Assembly: GCA_007753915.1 (NCBI GenBank) | Contig: CP036352.1 | Location: 3,535,306 to 3,599,305 of the forward strand | From: Phycisphaerae bacterium RAS2 | Lineage (GTDB): Bacteria > Planctomycetota > Phycisphaerae > UBA1845 > UTPLA1 | DNA: 64,000 bases | Reading direction: 5' to 3' | Part shown: positions 1 to 8,069 of the stretch, piece by piece | Layout of the letters: every line of letters starts with the position of its first letter | How positions within the stretch are numbered: position 1 is the first letter of the stretch | Program-made: the position numbers and the translations under genes | Notes under the pieces: generated by a model | Seen by the model: the letters and a program-made list of their open reading frames with translations, nothing else | Told to the model about the DNA's origin: nothing | The model's database searches: none

Positions 1-391
1 CCTCCAGCGTTCCGACGGTGTAGTAATTGGTCGCGTAACTCAATCGCCGCAACTGGGTCGTGCCGGGCAACTGCTTGATCCAGTACGGGCTTTCATCCGC
101 CGGGCAGCGGCAGACCTTCTCCGAGCCGATCTCCTGCGACGCCGTGTTGATCCACGCATTGGCCTCGTCGACGCTGCCGCCGTGGGCAAACCCGACGGCC
201 GGCAACCGCCCGTCGTTGTTGTCGGCGTACATCTGCACGGCCTGCCCGAGGCTGTGCAGGTTGGCCAGACAGGCGGTCGAACGACTGATCTGCCGCGACT
301 TGTTCATCGCGGGCAGGAGAATGCTGATCAACAGCGCGATGATCGAGATCGAAACCAGCAACTCGATCAACGTGAAGGCACGTTGCTTCAT
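1..391 (-). CDS. Prepilin-type (pseudopilin) protein, 3' end cut by window edge
   Basis: The first 130 residues are visible; the C-terminus lies outside the window. The protein begins MKQRAFTLIELLVSISIIAL, the classic type IV prepilin cleavage/methylation motif (FTLIE) followed by a hydrophobic helix to about residue 29. After this come CxxN-type residues (TACLANLHSLGQAVQMYADN) and a short CRCP motif near residue 97, as in the planctomycete DUF1559-like pseudopilins. It would be processed by a prepilin peptidase and sit in a type II secretion or pilus-like structure. A second pseudopilin of the same class is at 58685. No associated secretion ATPase is visible. Confidence 0.85.
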   Translation of the reverse strand, partial: MKQRAFTLIELLVSISIIALLISILLPAMNKSRQISRSTACLANLHSLGQAVQMYADNNDGRLPAVGFAHGGSVDEANAWINTASQEIGSEKVCRCPADESPYWIKQLPGTTQLRRLSYATNYYTVGTLE

Positions 392-562
392 GACAGGCTC
401 ACGCAATCGCCAGCGAAGTCAGCCGGGCAATCGCACCGATGGATGATTGAGTTCAGCAAACGCGAAGAACACCGCGCGAAAGCGCGTGAAGGCACGGACG
501 CCATGCAGACCGGGCGCGCGAGGGCGTTGGAATGCACGATGGCCGTGAGAGAGAAGTTCGCG

Positions 563-838
563 TTAGCGGAGAGGGGGCGCGCGGGGCGAAGCGGGCGTGC
601 GATGGATTCGACTGATCGGCGCCGCTATCGCGACCGGTTTCGCGCGGCGGGCCGCTTGAGGCAGGAAAACGTAAAACGCTGCCGCGACAACCAGCGCCGC
701 GGCAATCGTGACGAGCAGATAGCAGGTTTCGCAGCCGGCCTTGAATCCGGCGTCGTGATGATGCAGCGCAGCTGCCGCGCCCGTCGCGAAGGCGGCGAAT
801 GTCAGCACCAGCAGCCATGTCAAAACGCGCTGTTTCAT
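563..838 (-). CDS. Small Cys/His-containing membrane protein (91 aa)
   Basis: I do not recognise the family with certainty. The ATG at 838 gives MKQRVLTWLL, a hydrophobic N-terminal helix (residues 5-24), then a HHHD cluster at 26-29 and a CETC motif at 36-39, followed by a second hydrophobic helix (about 41-60) and a Pro/Arg-rich tail. The HHH plus CxxC arrangement between two membrane segments suggests metal or heme contact, as in small DUF2946-like proteins; that is an inference. An in-frame upstream extension to 943 exists but would put about 35 unstructured residues before the signal-like helix. A short palindrome sits upstream (942-954). Confidence 0.55.
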   Translation of the reverse strand: MKQRVLTWLLVLTFAAFATGAAAALHHHDAGFKAGCETCYLLVTIAAALVVAAAFYVFLPQAARRAKPVAIAAPISRIHRTPASPRAPPLR

Positions 839-899
839 AATCCAACGAACTGATTGCACGAGTAACGGACCCACCGTGACAGCCAATCGATCAGCGTGC

Positions 900-924
900 A
901 AAGTGCCGATTGCGCGAGCAATCG
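900..924 (+). repeat. Dispersed palindromic repeat B, copy 1
   Basis: A 25-base segment identical to 34782-34806 on the other strand. Its core is a perfect hairpin, CGATTGC-GCGA-GCAATCG, with a GNRA-type tetraloop, preceded by AAAGTGC. A related core with a 16-base perfect palindrome occurs at 37821-37838. It lies in the leader region of the small gene ending at 563. Confidence 0.8.
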
Positions 925-941
925 AGGCTTCGACAGAACGC

Positions 942-954
942 ATTACATTGTAAT
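942..954. promoter_or_regulatory. Perfect palindrome ATTACA-T-TGTAAT, possible operator
   Basis: Two perfect 6-base arms around a single T lie about 105 bases upstream of the ATG at 838. The TACA/TGTA arms recall BlaI/MecI/CopY operators, but those normally have a two-base centre, so the family assignment is weak. The element is in an unusually AT-rich spot of the intergenic region. Confidence 0.3.
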
Positions 955-970
955 ACAGCCGCCGGGTGTG

Positions 971-1789
971 TCAATCCAATTCCTTGGGCTTGAGTACCCG
1001 GTTTCCATCGCAGGGATACCGCATTGGCGGTTCCTTCGGAAACGTCACCGCTGCCATGAGCATCCGTCCGTGGCGGGCCCAGAGAGCATCCGGGGATAGC
1101 CGCTCCTCGTTCGGCGGTAGCTCCAGCGTGATGATGGGGATCCCCAGCGACTCGCCGGCGAACGACCCCAGCGACCCAGGCCGCCCGCCCAGCTTCTTCA
1201 CCGGCAGTTCGCTGTACCGCCCCATCGCACGGGCCAGCCCTTCGGCCGGACCGTCGTAGTCAATGCACACCAGCGGCTGATGAATGCTTACGATCCGCGC
1301 CGGACGATGCTTGAGCAGCAGTTCGTGCAGCGCGCGGCTCTCCGGCTCGGACAGCGCCGAGTCGCCGTGCCGATCAGATGTCTGGTAGTTGTCCGCGGGG
1401 AAGTTGCGATTCAGATCGACGCCGCGAACGTTGTGGCGAATCTTCTTCGCGTAACCATCGGGATTGGCCACGGGCAACAGCAACACGCGGCGACCTTCAA
1501 GCATCGCGGGGTTGCCGGCGATGTATTCCGCGAGGCGATTGACGATCGGCGTGCCGGCCCATTCGTTACCGTGAATCGTCGCCATGATGAGCACGACATC
1601 CGGCCCGCTGCCCGCCGTGAGCAGTTCAATCGGGCGGTTCTCGATTGAGTGACCGAGTACCGTGCTTTGCCAGATTCCCTCGCGCGGCTGCGCCGGCGAC
1701 GGCTCGGTCGGCTTGAGGCACCCCGCCGACATCAGGATTGGGGCGAGTAGAACGCAACATGACGTGAAACGGCGGGCGGCTGTGCTCAA
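971..1789 (-). CDS. M14 family zinc carboxypeptidase / murein peptide amidase-like, lipoprotein or secreted
   Basis: A secreted zinc peptidase of about 272 aa. The zinc ligands HxxE appear in TIHGNEWAG and the third His in IVSIHQP; the substrate-carboxylate Arg context is VDLNRNFP and the catalytic Glu lies in ITLELPP. The set matches M14 peptidases of the MpaA type that trim peptidoglycan peptides. I chose the TTG at 1789: GGGAG precedes it by six bases and it yields a compact signal LSTAARRFTSCCVLLAPILMSAGC with a lipobox-like end. An ATG at 1846 is also in frame but would overlap the divergent ispG start. It is transcribed divergently from ispG with only about 55 bases between starts. Confidence 0.8.
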   Translation of the reverse strand: MSTAARRFTSCCVLLAPILMSAGCLKPTEPSPAQPREGIWQSTVLGHSIENRPIELLTAGSGPDVVLIMATIHGNEWAGTPIVNRLAEYIAGNPAMLEGRRVLLLPVANPDGYAKKIRHNVRGVDLNRNFPADNYQTSDRHGDSALSEPESRALHELLLKHRPARIVSIHQPLVCIDYDGPAEGLARAMGRYSELPVKKLGGRPGSLGSFAGESLGIPIITLELPPNEERLSPDALWARHGRMLMAAVTFPKEPPMRYPCDGNRVLKPKELD

Positions 1790-1844
1790 TTCATGCTCCC
1801 AGCTAGAATCCACGAAATCGCAGGCAGTTTCGGAGACGATCGGC

Positions 1845-3059
1845 ATGAATGCAAGGCGGCGGACACGACAGGTGCGGGTGGGGCCGGTGCTCATCGGGGG
1901 CGACGCACCGGTGTCGATCCAGTCGATGACCAGCACCTACACGTGGGAGATCGACAAGACCGTCGCGCAGATTCAGGCGCTGGCGCGGGCGGGGGCCGAC
2001 ATCGTGCGCGTGGCCGTGCCCGACCCGAAGGACACCGAGGCGCTGAAGCACATCCTGCCGCAGGTGCCGGTGCCGATCGTGGCCGACGTGCATTTTCATT
2101 TTCAGCGTGCCATCGAGGCCGTCGAGGCAGGCGTCCACAAGATCCGCCTCAATCCGGGCAACCTTCAGGACCGCAAGCAGGTTGATCGCGTGATTCGGCT
2201 CTGCCGCGAGCGCGGCGTTCCAATACGCGTCGGCGTGAACGAGGGCGGCATCGTCGAACGGCGCGATAAGGACAAGCGCGCGGCCGAGAAGGCGCTGCTG
2301 GAGACCGACTACGAGGGCCACCTCGTCGGCATCATGCTGGAGAAGCTCGCGGAGTATCTGCGCATCTTCGACGAGAACGATTTTCACGACGTGGTTATCT
2401 CGGCGAAGTCGATCGACCCGCGGATCGTGATCGCGGCGTACCGCGAGATCAGCAAGCGATACGACTACCCGCTGCACCTGGGCGTGACGCACGCCGGGCC
2501 GAAGGAGACAGGCTGCATCCGCAGCGTGGCGGCGCTGGGGGCGCTGCTGGCCGAGGGAATCGGCGACACGGTGCGGATCAGTTACGCGAGCGACCCGGTG
2601 TATGAGGTGGAAGACGCGAAGGAGTTGTTGAGCTGCCTCGGCCTGCGGGCGCGGGTCGAGCCGGAACTGATCGCCTGCCCGACCTGCGGGCGGATCGAGA
2701 TCGATCTCATCACGATGGTGCAGGACGTTCGCCGGCGGCTGGCTGAGATTAAGACTCCCGTCAAAGTCGCGGTGATGGGCTGCGTGGTGAACGGCCCCGG
2801 CGAGGCCGAAGGCGCCGACGTGGCGATCTTCGCCGGCAAGGGCAAGGGCATCATTTACGTGCAGGGCGAACAGAAGCGAACCGTCACCGAGGCCGAGATG
2901 CTCGAAGCGCTGTACGAGGAATGCGTGGCGTTCGCGGCGCGGGTTGAACGCGGCGAGGCAAAGCTCTCCGGCGGCGGCGTGACAATCAAACCGCCCGACC
3001 CCCTCCCGCGGGCCGATGGAAGCCTGCCGTTGACGGTTGTGGCTGCTCGGCGCGGATAA
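1845..3059 (+). CDS. ispG: 4-hydroxy-3-methylbut-2-enyl-diphosphate synthase (flavodoxin/ferredoxin type)
   Basis: IspG (GcpE) makes HMBPP from methylerythritol cyclodiphosphate in the non-mevalonate isoprenoid pathway, using a [4Fe-4S] cluster. The 404-aa protein has the TIM-barrel signatures SIQSMTSTYT near the N-terminus and VVISAKS in the middle, then the cluster cysteines CPTCGR (about C277 and C280) and MGCVVNGPGEAEGAD (about C313). The length fits the compact bacterial form. The ATG at 1845 has GGAGA eight bases upstream. It seems monocistronic, ending at a repeat-rich region that separates it from the convergent glnN. Confidence 0.97.
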   Translation: MNARRRTRQVRVGPVLIGGDAPVSIQSMTSTYTWEIDKTVAQIQALARAGADIVRVAVPDPKDTEALKHILPQVPVPIVADVHFHFQRAIEAVEAGVHKIRLNPGNLQDRKQVDRVIRLCRERGVPIRVGVNEGGIVERRDKDKRAAEKALLETDYEGHLVGIMLEKLAEYLRIFDENDFHDVVISAKSIDPRIVIAAYREISKRYDYPLHLGVTHAGPKETGCIRSVAALGALLAEGIGDTVRISYASDPVYEVEDAKELLSCLGLRARVEPELIACPTCGRIEIDLITMVQDVRRRLAEIKTPVKVAVMGCVVNGPGEAEGADVAIFAGKGKGIIYVQGEQKRTVTEAEMLEALYEECVAFAARVERGEAKLSGGGVTIKPPDPLPRADGSLPLTVVAARRG

Positions 3060-3064
3060 CGATT

Positions 3065-3170
3065 GCAGGGTGCGCCTTCGACGCACTACGAGTAACTACG
3101 GAATAGACAGACTCCGTAGGGTGCGTCCTCGACGCATCACGAATAACTACGGGATGGACGCACCCTACCT
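3065..3170. repeat. Two 41-base direct units plus a 13-base inverted repeat, likely bidirectional terminator
   Basis: Units at 3068-3108 and 3119-3159 are 34/41 identical and all seven differences are transitions. Each starts with a copy of the GGTGCGTC-CTC-GACGCACC type element (best copy 3115-3139). A further half-element makes a perfect inverted repeat, GTAGGGTGCGTCC at 3116-3128 against its complement at 3155-3167, with a 26-base loop. It lies between the convergent ends of ispG and glnN, so the RNA hairpin could end both transcripts, though there is no T-run. Confidence 0.75.
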
Positions 3171-3182
3171 TTGGCCCCCGCC

Positions 3183-5375
3183 TCAATACATGAACAGCAT
3201 CTCGCGATACTTCGGCAGCGGCCAGTAGTTGTCGTCCACGACCAGCTCCAGCGCGTCGGCCGCCGCGCGCACGTCGTTCATCGCGGGCTTGACCTGGTCG
3301 CGGTAATACAGGGCGTGCTTGAAGTGATCCCCCCCGCCGTGATCGGCTTCGCTGCGGATGCGGTCGAGCGTGTCGACCGCGCTATGCAGTTTGGCCAGAA
3401 GCGTCGCCACGTTGCGAAGCGTCTTTTCCGGCGCGGTCGCGTCGCCGCCGGCCTGCTTGGTCGCCGTGAGGCAGTTCGAGACATCCGTCTGATATCGCAT
3501 GACCGCCGGCAGAATCTGCGTCCGGGCCATGTCGCTCGTCAACTGTGACTCGATGTTGATCGTCTTAATGTAGGCCTCCAGGGCGATGTTGTAATTCGCC
3601 TCCATCTCCGTCGGCGTCAGCACGGCGTGGCGGTTGAACATGTCCTTCACGGCCGGATCGACCATCACCGTCAGCGCGTCCACGCTTGATTTCACGTTGG
3701 GCAGGCCGCGTTTCTCGGCCTCAACCTCCCACGCGCTGCTGTAATTGTCGCCGTTGAACAGCACCGGCTGGTGCTTCTTGAGATTCTCCTGCACGACCTT
3801 TTGAACGGCTGCCTCGAACTTCGTGCCGCGACCGGTCTCCGCCTCGATCTCTCTGGCGAGCGTGTCCAGCGCGTCGGCGACGATGACATTCAGCACCGTG
3901 TTCGGAAACGCGATGGACTGGCTGGAGCCGACCGCGCGGAACTCGAACTTGTTCCCGGTGAACGCGAACGGACTCGTGCGATTGCGGTCCGAGTCGTCGC
4001 GCGGCAGCGGCGGAAGGCTGGAGACGCCGAGTTGAATGTGACCGGCCGATCGGACGCCGTCGGTCTTGCCGCTGATGATGCCGTTGACGACTTCAGTCAG
4101 CTTGTCGCCGAGGTAGACGCTGATGATCGCGGGCGGGGCTTCGTTGGCGCCGAGTCGATGGTCGTTGCCCGGCGTGGCGATGGAAGATCGCAACAGCAGC
4201 GCGTGCTTGTGAATCGCGCTGATGACGGCGGTGAGGAAGACGAGAAACTGCGCGTTCTCGTGCGGCGTGTGGCCGGGGTCGAGCAGGTTGTTGCCCTTGT
4301 CGTCGGCGATGGACCAATTGTTGTGCTTGCCGGAGCCGTTGACACCGGCGAAGGGCTTCTCGTGGAGCAGGCACTTGAAGCCATGCTTCAGCGCGGCGTT
4401 CTTGAGCACCTCCATGAGCAGCATGTTGTGGTCGACGGCGACGTTGGTGGTTTCATAGACCGGGGCGATTTCAAACTGACCGGGCGCGACTTCGTTGTGC
4501 CGCGTCTTGATCGGGATGCCCAGCTCGTACAGCGTGCGCTCGGCGTCCATCATGAAGGCCAGCACGCGCTCCTTGATCGAGCCGAAGTAGTGATCCTCCA
4601 TCTCCTGGCCCTTGGGCGGTCGCGCGCCGAAAAGCGAGCGGCCGGCGTTGATGAGGTCGGGACGGAGGAAGTAAAAGCGCCGGTCGATGAGAAAATACTC
4701 CTGCTCGGGGCCGGCGGTGCAGGAGGCGGACCTGACGTCCTTGCTCCCAAACAGGTGAAGCATTTTGACGGCCTGCTTCGAGAGAGCGGTGATGGAACGG
4801 AGCAGCGGCGTCTTGCGGTCCAGCGCCGTTCCGTCGTAGCTGTAGAACGCGGTCGGGATGCAAAGCGTCTTGCCGTTGACGCTGTCCATGAGGAACGCGG
4901 GGCTGGTCGCGTCCCACGCCGTGTAGCCGCGGGCTTCGAAGGTGCTGCGCGTGCCGCCCGATGGAAAGCTACTGGCGTCTGGTTCGCCCATGATGAGATT
5001 CTTGCCGGAGAACTCGACGATGGCCTGGCCCTCGGCGGTGGGTGTCAGGAAGGTGTCGTGCTTCTCGGCCGTGAGACCGGTCAGCGGCAGGAACCAGTGG
5101 CAGTAGTGGGTGGCTCCGCGTTCGATGGCCCAGTCTTTCATGGCGTTGGCGACGACGTCGGCAACGTTGGAGTCGAGCGTGGCGCCTTCGCGCATGGTCT
5201 GGATGAGCGCGCGGTACGCATCCTTCGGCAGCTTGGACTGCATCGTGGAGAGGTTGAAAACGTTTTTCCCGTAAATATCGCGCACCGGCTCGGCCTCGGG
5301 ATGAATCGTGGCGGCGGGCATGCGCTGGGTGGAGATGGCGGCGATGGCGTCAAAACGTCGGCGTGCGGGGCTCAT
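3183..5375 (-). CDS. glnN: Glutamine synthetase type III
   Basis: A 730-aa type III glutamine synthetase (GlnN), which forms glutamine from glutamate, ammonia and ATP in a dodecamer unrelated in length to the 450-aa GlnA type. Recognisable segments are the GSIII N-terminal region (DIYGKNVFN, residues 33-41), [40 protein letters not shown] with the metal-binding Glu residues, [11 protein letters not shown], and [12 protein letters not shown] with the ammonia/Glu-binding loop. The length is normal for the family. The ATG at 5375 is preceded by GAGG and by an unusual octamer array (5391-5414). No other nitrogen genes are adjacent, so it is probably a single-gene unit. Confidence 0.96.
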   Translation of the reverse strand: MSPARRRFDAIAAISTQRMPAATIHPEAEPVRDIYGKNVFNLSTMQSKLPKDAYRALIQTMREGATLDSNVADVVANAMKDWAIERGATHYCHWFLPLTGLTAEKHDTFLTPTAEGQAIVEFSGKNLIMGEPDASSFPSGGTRSTFEARGYTAWDATSPAFLMDSVNGKTLCIPTAFYSYDGTALDRKTPLLRSITALSKQAVKMLHLFGSKDVRSASCTAGPEQEYFLIDRRFYFLRPDLINAGRSLFGARPPKGQEMEDHYFGSIKERVLAFMMDAERTLYELGIPIKTRHNEVAPGQFEIAPVYETTNVAVDHNMLLMEVLKNAALKHGFKCLLHEKPFAGVNGSGKHNNWSIADDKGNNLLDPGHTPHENAQFLVFLTAVISAIHKHALLLRSSIATPGNDHRLGANEAPPAIISVYLGDKLTEVVNGIISGKTDGVRSAGHIQLGVSSLPPLPRDDSDRNRTSPFAFTGNKFEFRAVGSSQSIAFPNTVLNVIVADALDTLAREIEAETGRGTKFEAAVQKVVQENLKKHQPVLFNGDNYSSAWEVEAEKRGLPNVKSSVDALTVMVDPAVKDMFNRHAVLTPTEMEANYNIALEAYIKTINIESQLTSDMARTQILPAVMRYQTDVSNCLTATKQAGGDATAPEKTLRNVATLLAKLHSAVDTLDRIRSEADHGGGDHFKHALYYRDQVKPAMNDVRAAADALELVVDDNYWPLPKYREMLFMY

Positions 5376-5390
5376 GCAATGAGTTCCTCA

Positions 5391-5414
5391 AAAGGTCGAA
5401 GCGTCAAAACGTCA
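5391..5414 (-). repeat. Octamer tandem array (TGACGTTT type) just upstream of glnN
   Basis: Read on the minus strand, three consecutive 8-base units (TGACGTTT, TGACGCTT, CGACCTTT) are followed by TGAGG, the likely ribosome binding region, and the ATG at 5375. The same arrangement precedes the gene at 59752. A partial unit extends to about 5420. Confidence 0.7.
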
Positions 5415-5670
5415 AAACGATTCCCAAAGAACCGACCGCGCGAGCGATCGAACCGATGCGCCGCCGACCTCGTCGCGCGGAGCACTTCGTTGCTTTCCTG
5501 TCGGATGTGTTCGAGCTGCTGAACGATGACATACGGTGTAAGCCGGCCGTTGGTTCAACAGCAAGCCGGGAGCTGCTTCTTCCGACCGAGCGTCCGATCA
5601 GCCCCCCGCGTTGAAAAGGGTATTTTCGGACGCCGCGCCGATTTTTCAAGGTGCGCCGAAAGGCCTGATT

Positions 5671-6012
5671 TCATTGACCGGATTGAAACGCGCGAACCAG
5701 CTTCGTCGGAGCCGTGTTCAGCCAGGCAGTGAGCAATGCGGCCTTGACTGAAGCGGCCTTTGCCGGCTTAAGCAGGATGTACGTTGCGCCGCGCCTGCCC
5801 CACCCGCCGGGAACGGGGTTGAAAACCGTCGGCTCTCGCTTGATGAATTGACCCTGTTCGGCGGGCGTCAACTTGACCATGGCCAGCCCGGCATCAGGTC
5901 GCAGCGTGGCGAAGATCTTGCCGCCGACTCGAAAATCCGGATGGCCCATGTGCTCGCGCTCAACCGATTCAGGCAGAGCCAGGGCCAGCTTTCGAAACGC
6001 CGCTTGGGTCAT
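5671..6012 (-). CDS. MmcQ/YjbR family protein
   Basis: A 113-aa protein of the YjbR (PF04237-like) fold, small single-domain proteins often described as DNA-binding. Family hallmarks are visible: FRKLALALPESVEREHMGHPDFRVGGKIFATL near the N-terminus, with the His-Pro-Asp-Phe-Arg-Val core, and a C-terminal WGRRGATYILL segment that matches the usual GWVHLxL region. The ATG at 6012 starts exactly where the family normally begins (MTQAAFRKLAL); an in-frame ATG at 6048 would add 12 residues. No strong ribosome binding site is visible. Its biological role is not established. Confidence 0.85.
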   Translation of the reverse strand: MTQAAFRKLALALPESVEREHMGHPDFRVGGKIFATLRPDAGLAMVKLTPAEQGQFIKREPTVFNPVPGGWGRRGATYILLKPAKAASVKAALLTAWLNTAPTKLVRAFQSGQ

Positions 6013-6199
6013 GGTGGGAATGATACATTGGGTAGCAGACACCAGCACCCGCTCCCCACTCTGGGCACTATTTCCCGTTTCGGCCGGAATCGGGGCCTTT
6101 TCCGGATCATGCTAGGAGCCAACCCGACGCCACTGGATCGCCATAACTCAATTTCCTGAACGGCCTTACAGCATCAGCCCTTCGAGATTCCCATTCCGC

Positions 6200-6398
6200 T
6201 TCGCCGGACTGGCACGGTCCTTGCTCTCCCTTCCTTTCGTCCCGATGTGCCGGCAACGGCGCGAAGGGGCATGGAACGAAAAACCTCGGTGCGAACGCGA
6301 CTGCCCTTGCGGCGCACTGATTCAAACGTGCCAGACCCAGAAATGGGTCGGTTGTGTTAGGGGCGGGCTCGAGTGCGAGGCGAGCCCGTCCTTTTTTT
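6200..6398 (+). ncRNA. Candidate structured small RNA ending at an orphan intrinsic terminator
   Basis: No plus-strand protein gene precedes the strong terminator at 6361-6398; the neighbours on both sides are on the minus strand. Upstream of it are a perfect hairpin with a GAAA tetraloop (GACCCA-GAAA-TGGGTC, 6334-6349) and a longer pairing between GCGAAGGGGCA (near 6270) and TGCCCTTGC (near 6302). The start is uncertain; 6200 is an approximate limit. It does not match the cores of SRP RNA, RNase P RNA or tmRNA that I know. Confidence 0.4.
6361..6398 (+). terminator. Rho-independent terminator
   Basis: A ten-base-pair stem with one bulged T (GGCGGGCTCG against CGAGCCCGTCC) and a nine-base loop is followed directly by seven T residues. 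The T-run is only on the plus strand, so it ends a rightward transcript. Confidence 0.85.
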
Positions 6399-6464
6399 AT
6401 GCGCGGAATTTGACCGGTCGGGAGAACGGTTCCACAGTTGATCTGTTCCGGGACATCAAAAAGT

Positions 6465-6776
6465 CTAGTGCGGCCCGGCGCGGAAGATTCGTGAGCTGGT
6501 GCCATTCGCGGCGACCTTCAACACCGCGCGGCGATGGCAGTTCGGGCATTTGGCGACGTAGCGCGTTTCGTTCGGCCGGCGATACACACGAATGTAGTGA
6601 CCGCAGCATGCGAAGTGGATGCCGATCCACGGACGTGGACCCGTCGTCATCGGCTCCTGCGTCGGCACGGTTCCGGCAACCAGGCCGGGCGGGGGCGCGG
6701 GGACGAATCGCTCGGGGGTGTATTCGCCGTCGGGGGCGGAGATGATGTCAAGATAATCGCCGGTTGGGTCAGGCAT
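6465..6776 (-). CDS. Small zinc-ribbon-like hypothetical protein (103 aa)
   Basis: Function unknown. The N-terminal half is Pro-rich and low in structure (MPDPTGDYLDIISAPDGEY...), while the C-terminal half carries a probable zinc site: FACCGHYIRVYRR followed by CPNCHRRAVLKV and a conserved-looking GTSSRIFRA end. The Cys-Cys-x-His plus CxxCH spacing and the RPWIGIHF lead-in resemble short planctomycete proteins I have seen annotated only as hypothetical. The ATG at 6776 was preferred to the in-frame start at 7013, because the upstream part has no protein-like character. Confidence 0.6.
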   Translation of the reverse strand: MPDPTGDYLDIISAPDGEYTPERFVPAPPPGLVAGTVPTQEPMTTGPRPWIGIHFACCGHYIRVYRRPNETRYVAKCPNCHRRAVLKVAANGTSSRIFRAGPH

Positions 6777-7108
6777 AGGGTAGGTATCGGCCGATTCCGG
6801 GCGCGAGTTGTCCGATGTGGCGGGCACTGGGGAGCGTTCCCTAAGTCGCGCAAAGTTTGCGGGGACCAGGCAGCGACCAAACTTCCAACTGGTTGTGTCG
6901 TGCCGAGCGATACTGGTCGTGATTGCGACTCGATCCGAGCCGCGCAAGATGACCAGCCGAGGCGGGTCTGGGAAAGGGCGATTGAGGTCGGCGCGGTCGA
7001 ACCCGCCCGCCACGGCGGATATTCAACTTGCTGTCGCGCGCGGCTCGGTCCAAACGATACCAGTACCCCGGATGGAAACCGATGCCACCGGGCCGTACCA
7101 TTTCCGGC

Positions 7109-7789
7109 ATGAGCACGAATTCAAACGGCGGCGGGGTGCAGTTGGCGGGGTCGATCCTGTCGGGCGACTTGCTCGACCTGGGCAGCGCGATTCGGCTGTG
7201 CGAGCAAGCCGGAGCGGACCTGATTCAGCTCGACGTTTGCGACGGGCATTTCGTGCCGACGATCAGCTTCGGCGAGGCCGTGGTGAAGCGGACGTGCGAG
7301 GCGACGAAGCTGCCGGTGGAGGTTCACCTGATGGTGAGCCGGCCGGACGACTGGTTGAGTCGCATGGCGGGGCTGGGCCAGTTTCGAATGATCTTTCACC
7401 TGGAGGCGAGCACGCGGGCGATGGGGGTGATTCAGGGGATCGAGCGCGGCGGGTGGAAGCCGGGCGTGGCGATCAATCCGGAGACGCCTGCGAGCGCGCT
7501 GGAGCCGGTGCTGCCGTATATTGACAATGTGTGCGTGATGGGGATCGCGCCGGGGTTCGCCGGGCAGGCGATGCTGGAATATACTTTTGTCAAGATTTCA
7601 GACATCCGGCGATTGATTGAGAAGACGGGGTCGAAGGCGACGATCACGGTCGATGGCGGCGTGAAGGCGAATAACGCGAAGCGGCTGGTCGAGGCGGGGG
7701 CGGATATCCTGGTGGTGTCGTCGGGGATGTTTCAGCATCCGCGGCCGCCGGAGAGCTTGAAGGATATCCGCGCGGCGGTGCGAGGGTGA
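7109..7789 (+). CDS. rpe: Ribulose-phosphate 3-epimerase
   Basis: Interconverts ribulose 5-phosphate and xylulose 5-phosphate in the pentose phosphate/Calvin pathways. The 226-aa TIM barrel shows the metal and catalytic segments LDVCDGHFVPTISFG, EVHLMV and TVDGGV, with the phosphate-binding region near the C-terminus (VVSSGMF). The metal-binding His and Asp residues are in place. The length is normal. The ATG at 7109 fits the family start; an in-frame ATG at 7028 would add 27 unlikely residues. It is followed immediately by heptamer arrays and tRNA-Ser. RpiB, acting in the same pathway, is encoded at 23054 but is not linked. Confidence 0.93.
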   Translation: MSTNSNGGGVQLAGSILSGDLLDLGSAIRLCEQAGADLIQLDVCDGHFVPTISFGEAVVKRTCEATKLPVEVHLMVSRPDDWLSRMAGLGQFRMIFHLEASTRAMGVIQGIERGGWKPGVAINPETPASALEPVLPYIDNVCVMGIAPGFAGQAMLEYTFVKISDIRRLIEKTGSKATITVDGGVKANNAKRLVEAGADILVVSSGMFQHPRPPESLKDIRAAVRG

Positions 7790-7792
7790 AGG

Positions 7793-7861
7793 GCGAATTG
7801 CGAATTGCAAATGGCTAAGTGCGAAGTAAGGGAGAATGAAGAATTGAAAATGTAGAATGGG
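7793..7861 (+). repeat. Heptamer tandem array 1 (GCGAATT to AATGAAG type)
   Basis: About ten consecutive 7-base units start four bases after the rpe stop codon. The first two are identical (GCGAATT), the later ones drift to AATGNAG-like units, but the 7-base phase is kept throughout. Confidence 0.65.
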
Positions 7862-7912
7862 CCGTCGCCGGGACGCGCCTGAATACGCGGCGGACCGTTG
7901 CCGAAGTGGATC

Positions 7913-8065
7913 GGCTGACGGCTCAAGTAAACGTAGGGTGCGTCCTCGACGCACCAGATTGGCTAACGGCTTGGAGCTAACAGCTGATGGCTCTATTAGA
8001 CTGGCTCGCGGCTCAAGGCTGATTAGGATTGGCTCACGGCTAATGGCTAAGAGCTTATCGCTGAA
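7913..8065 (+). repeat. Heptamer tandem array 2 (GGCTNAN type), interrupted by a palindromic element
   Basis: Two units at 7913-7926 and fifteen units at 7961-8065 follow a degenerate GGCTNAN consensus with period 7. The two parts are separated by 34 bases (7927-7960) holding palindromic element A. The array ends four bases before tRNA-Ser. Confidence 0.75.
7932..7956 (+). repeat. Dispersed palindromic repeat A, copy inside heptamer array
   Basis: A 25-base element starting CGTAG with the hairpin GGTGCGTC-CTC-GACGCACC. It is identical to 62086-62110 and to 44214-44238 (opposite strand), and differs by one base from 3115-3139. Confidence 0.85.
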
Positions 8066-8069
8066 TCAT

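Noticed and set aside
453-845. Alternative 130-codon minus-strand frame overlapping the small membrane protein
   Set aside because: It is in another frame of the same strand and lacks the signal-like helix and the HHHD/CETC motifs seen in the chosen frame.
6118-6145. Cobalamin-riboswitch-like core (CCCGACGCCACTGG)
   Set aside because: Only the short CCACTG-like core matches. The B12-box context and the other conserved blocks are missing and no B12-related gene follows.
7793-8065. Possible CRISPR array
   Set aside because: The periodicity is 7 bases with no spacers, and no cas genes are present; it is a simple tandem array.
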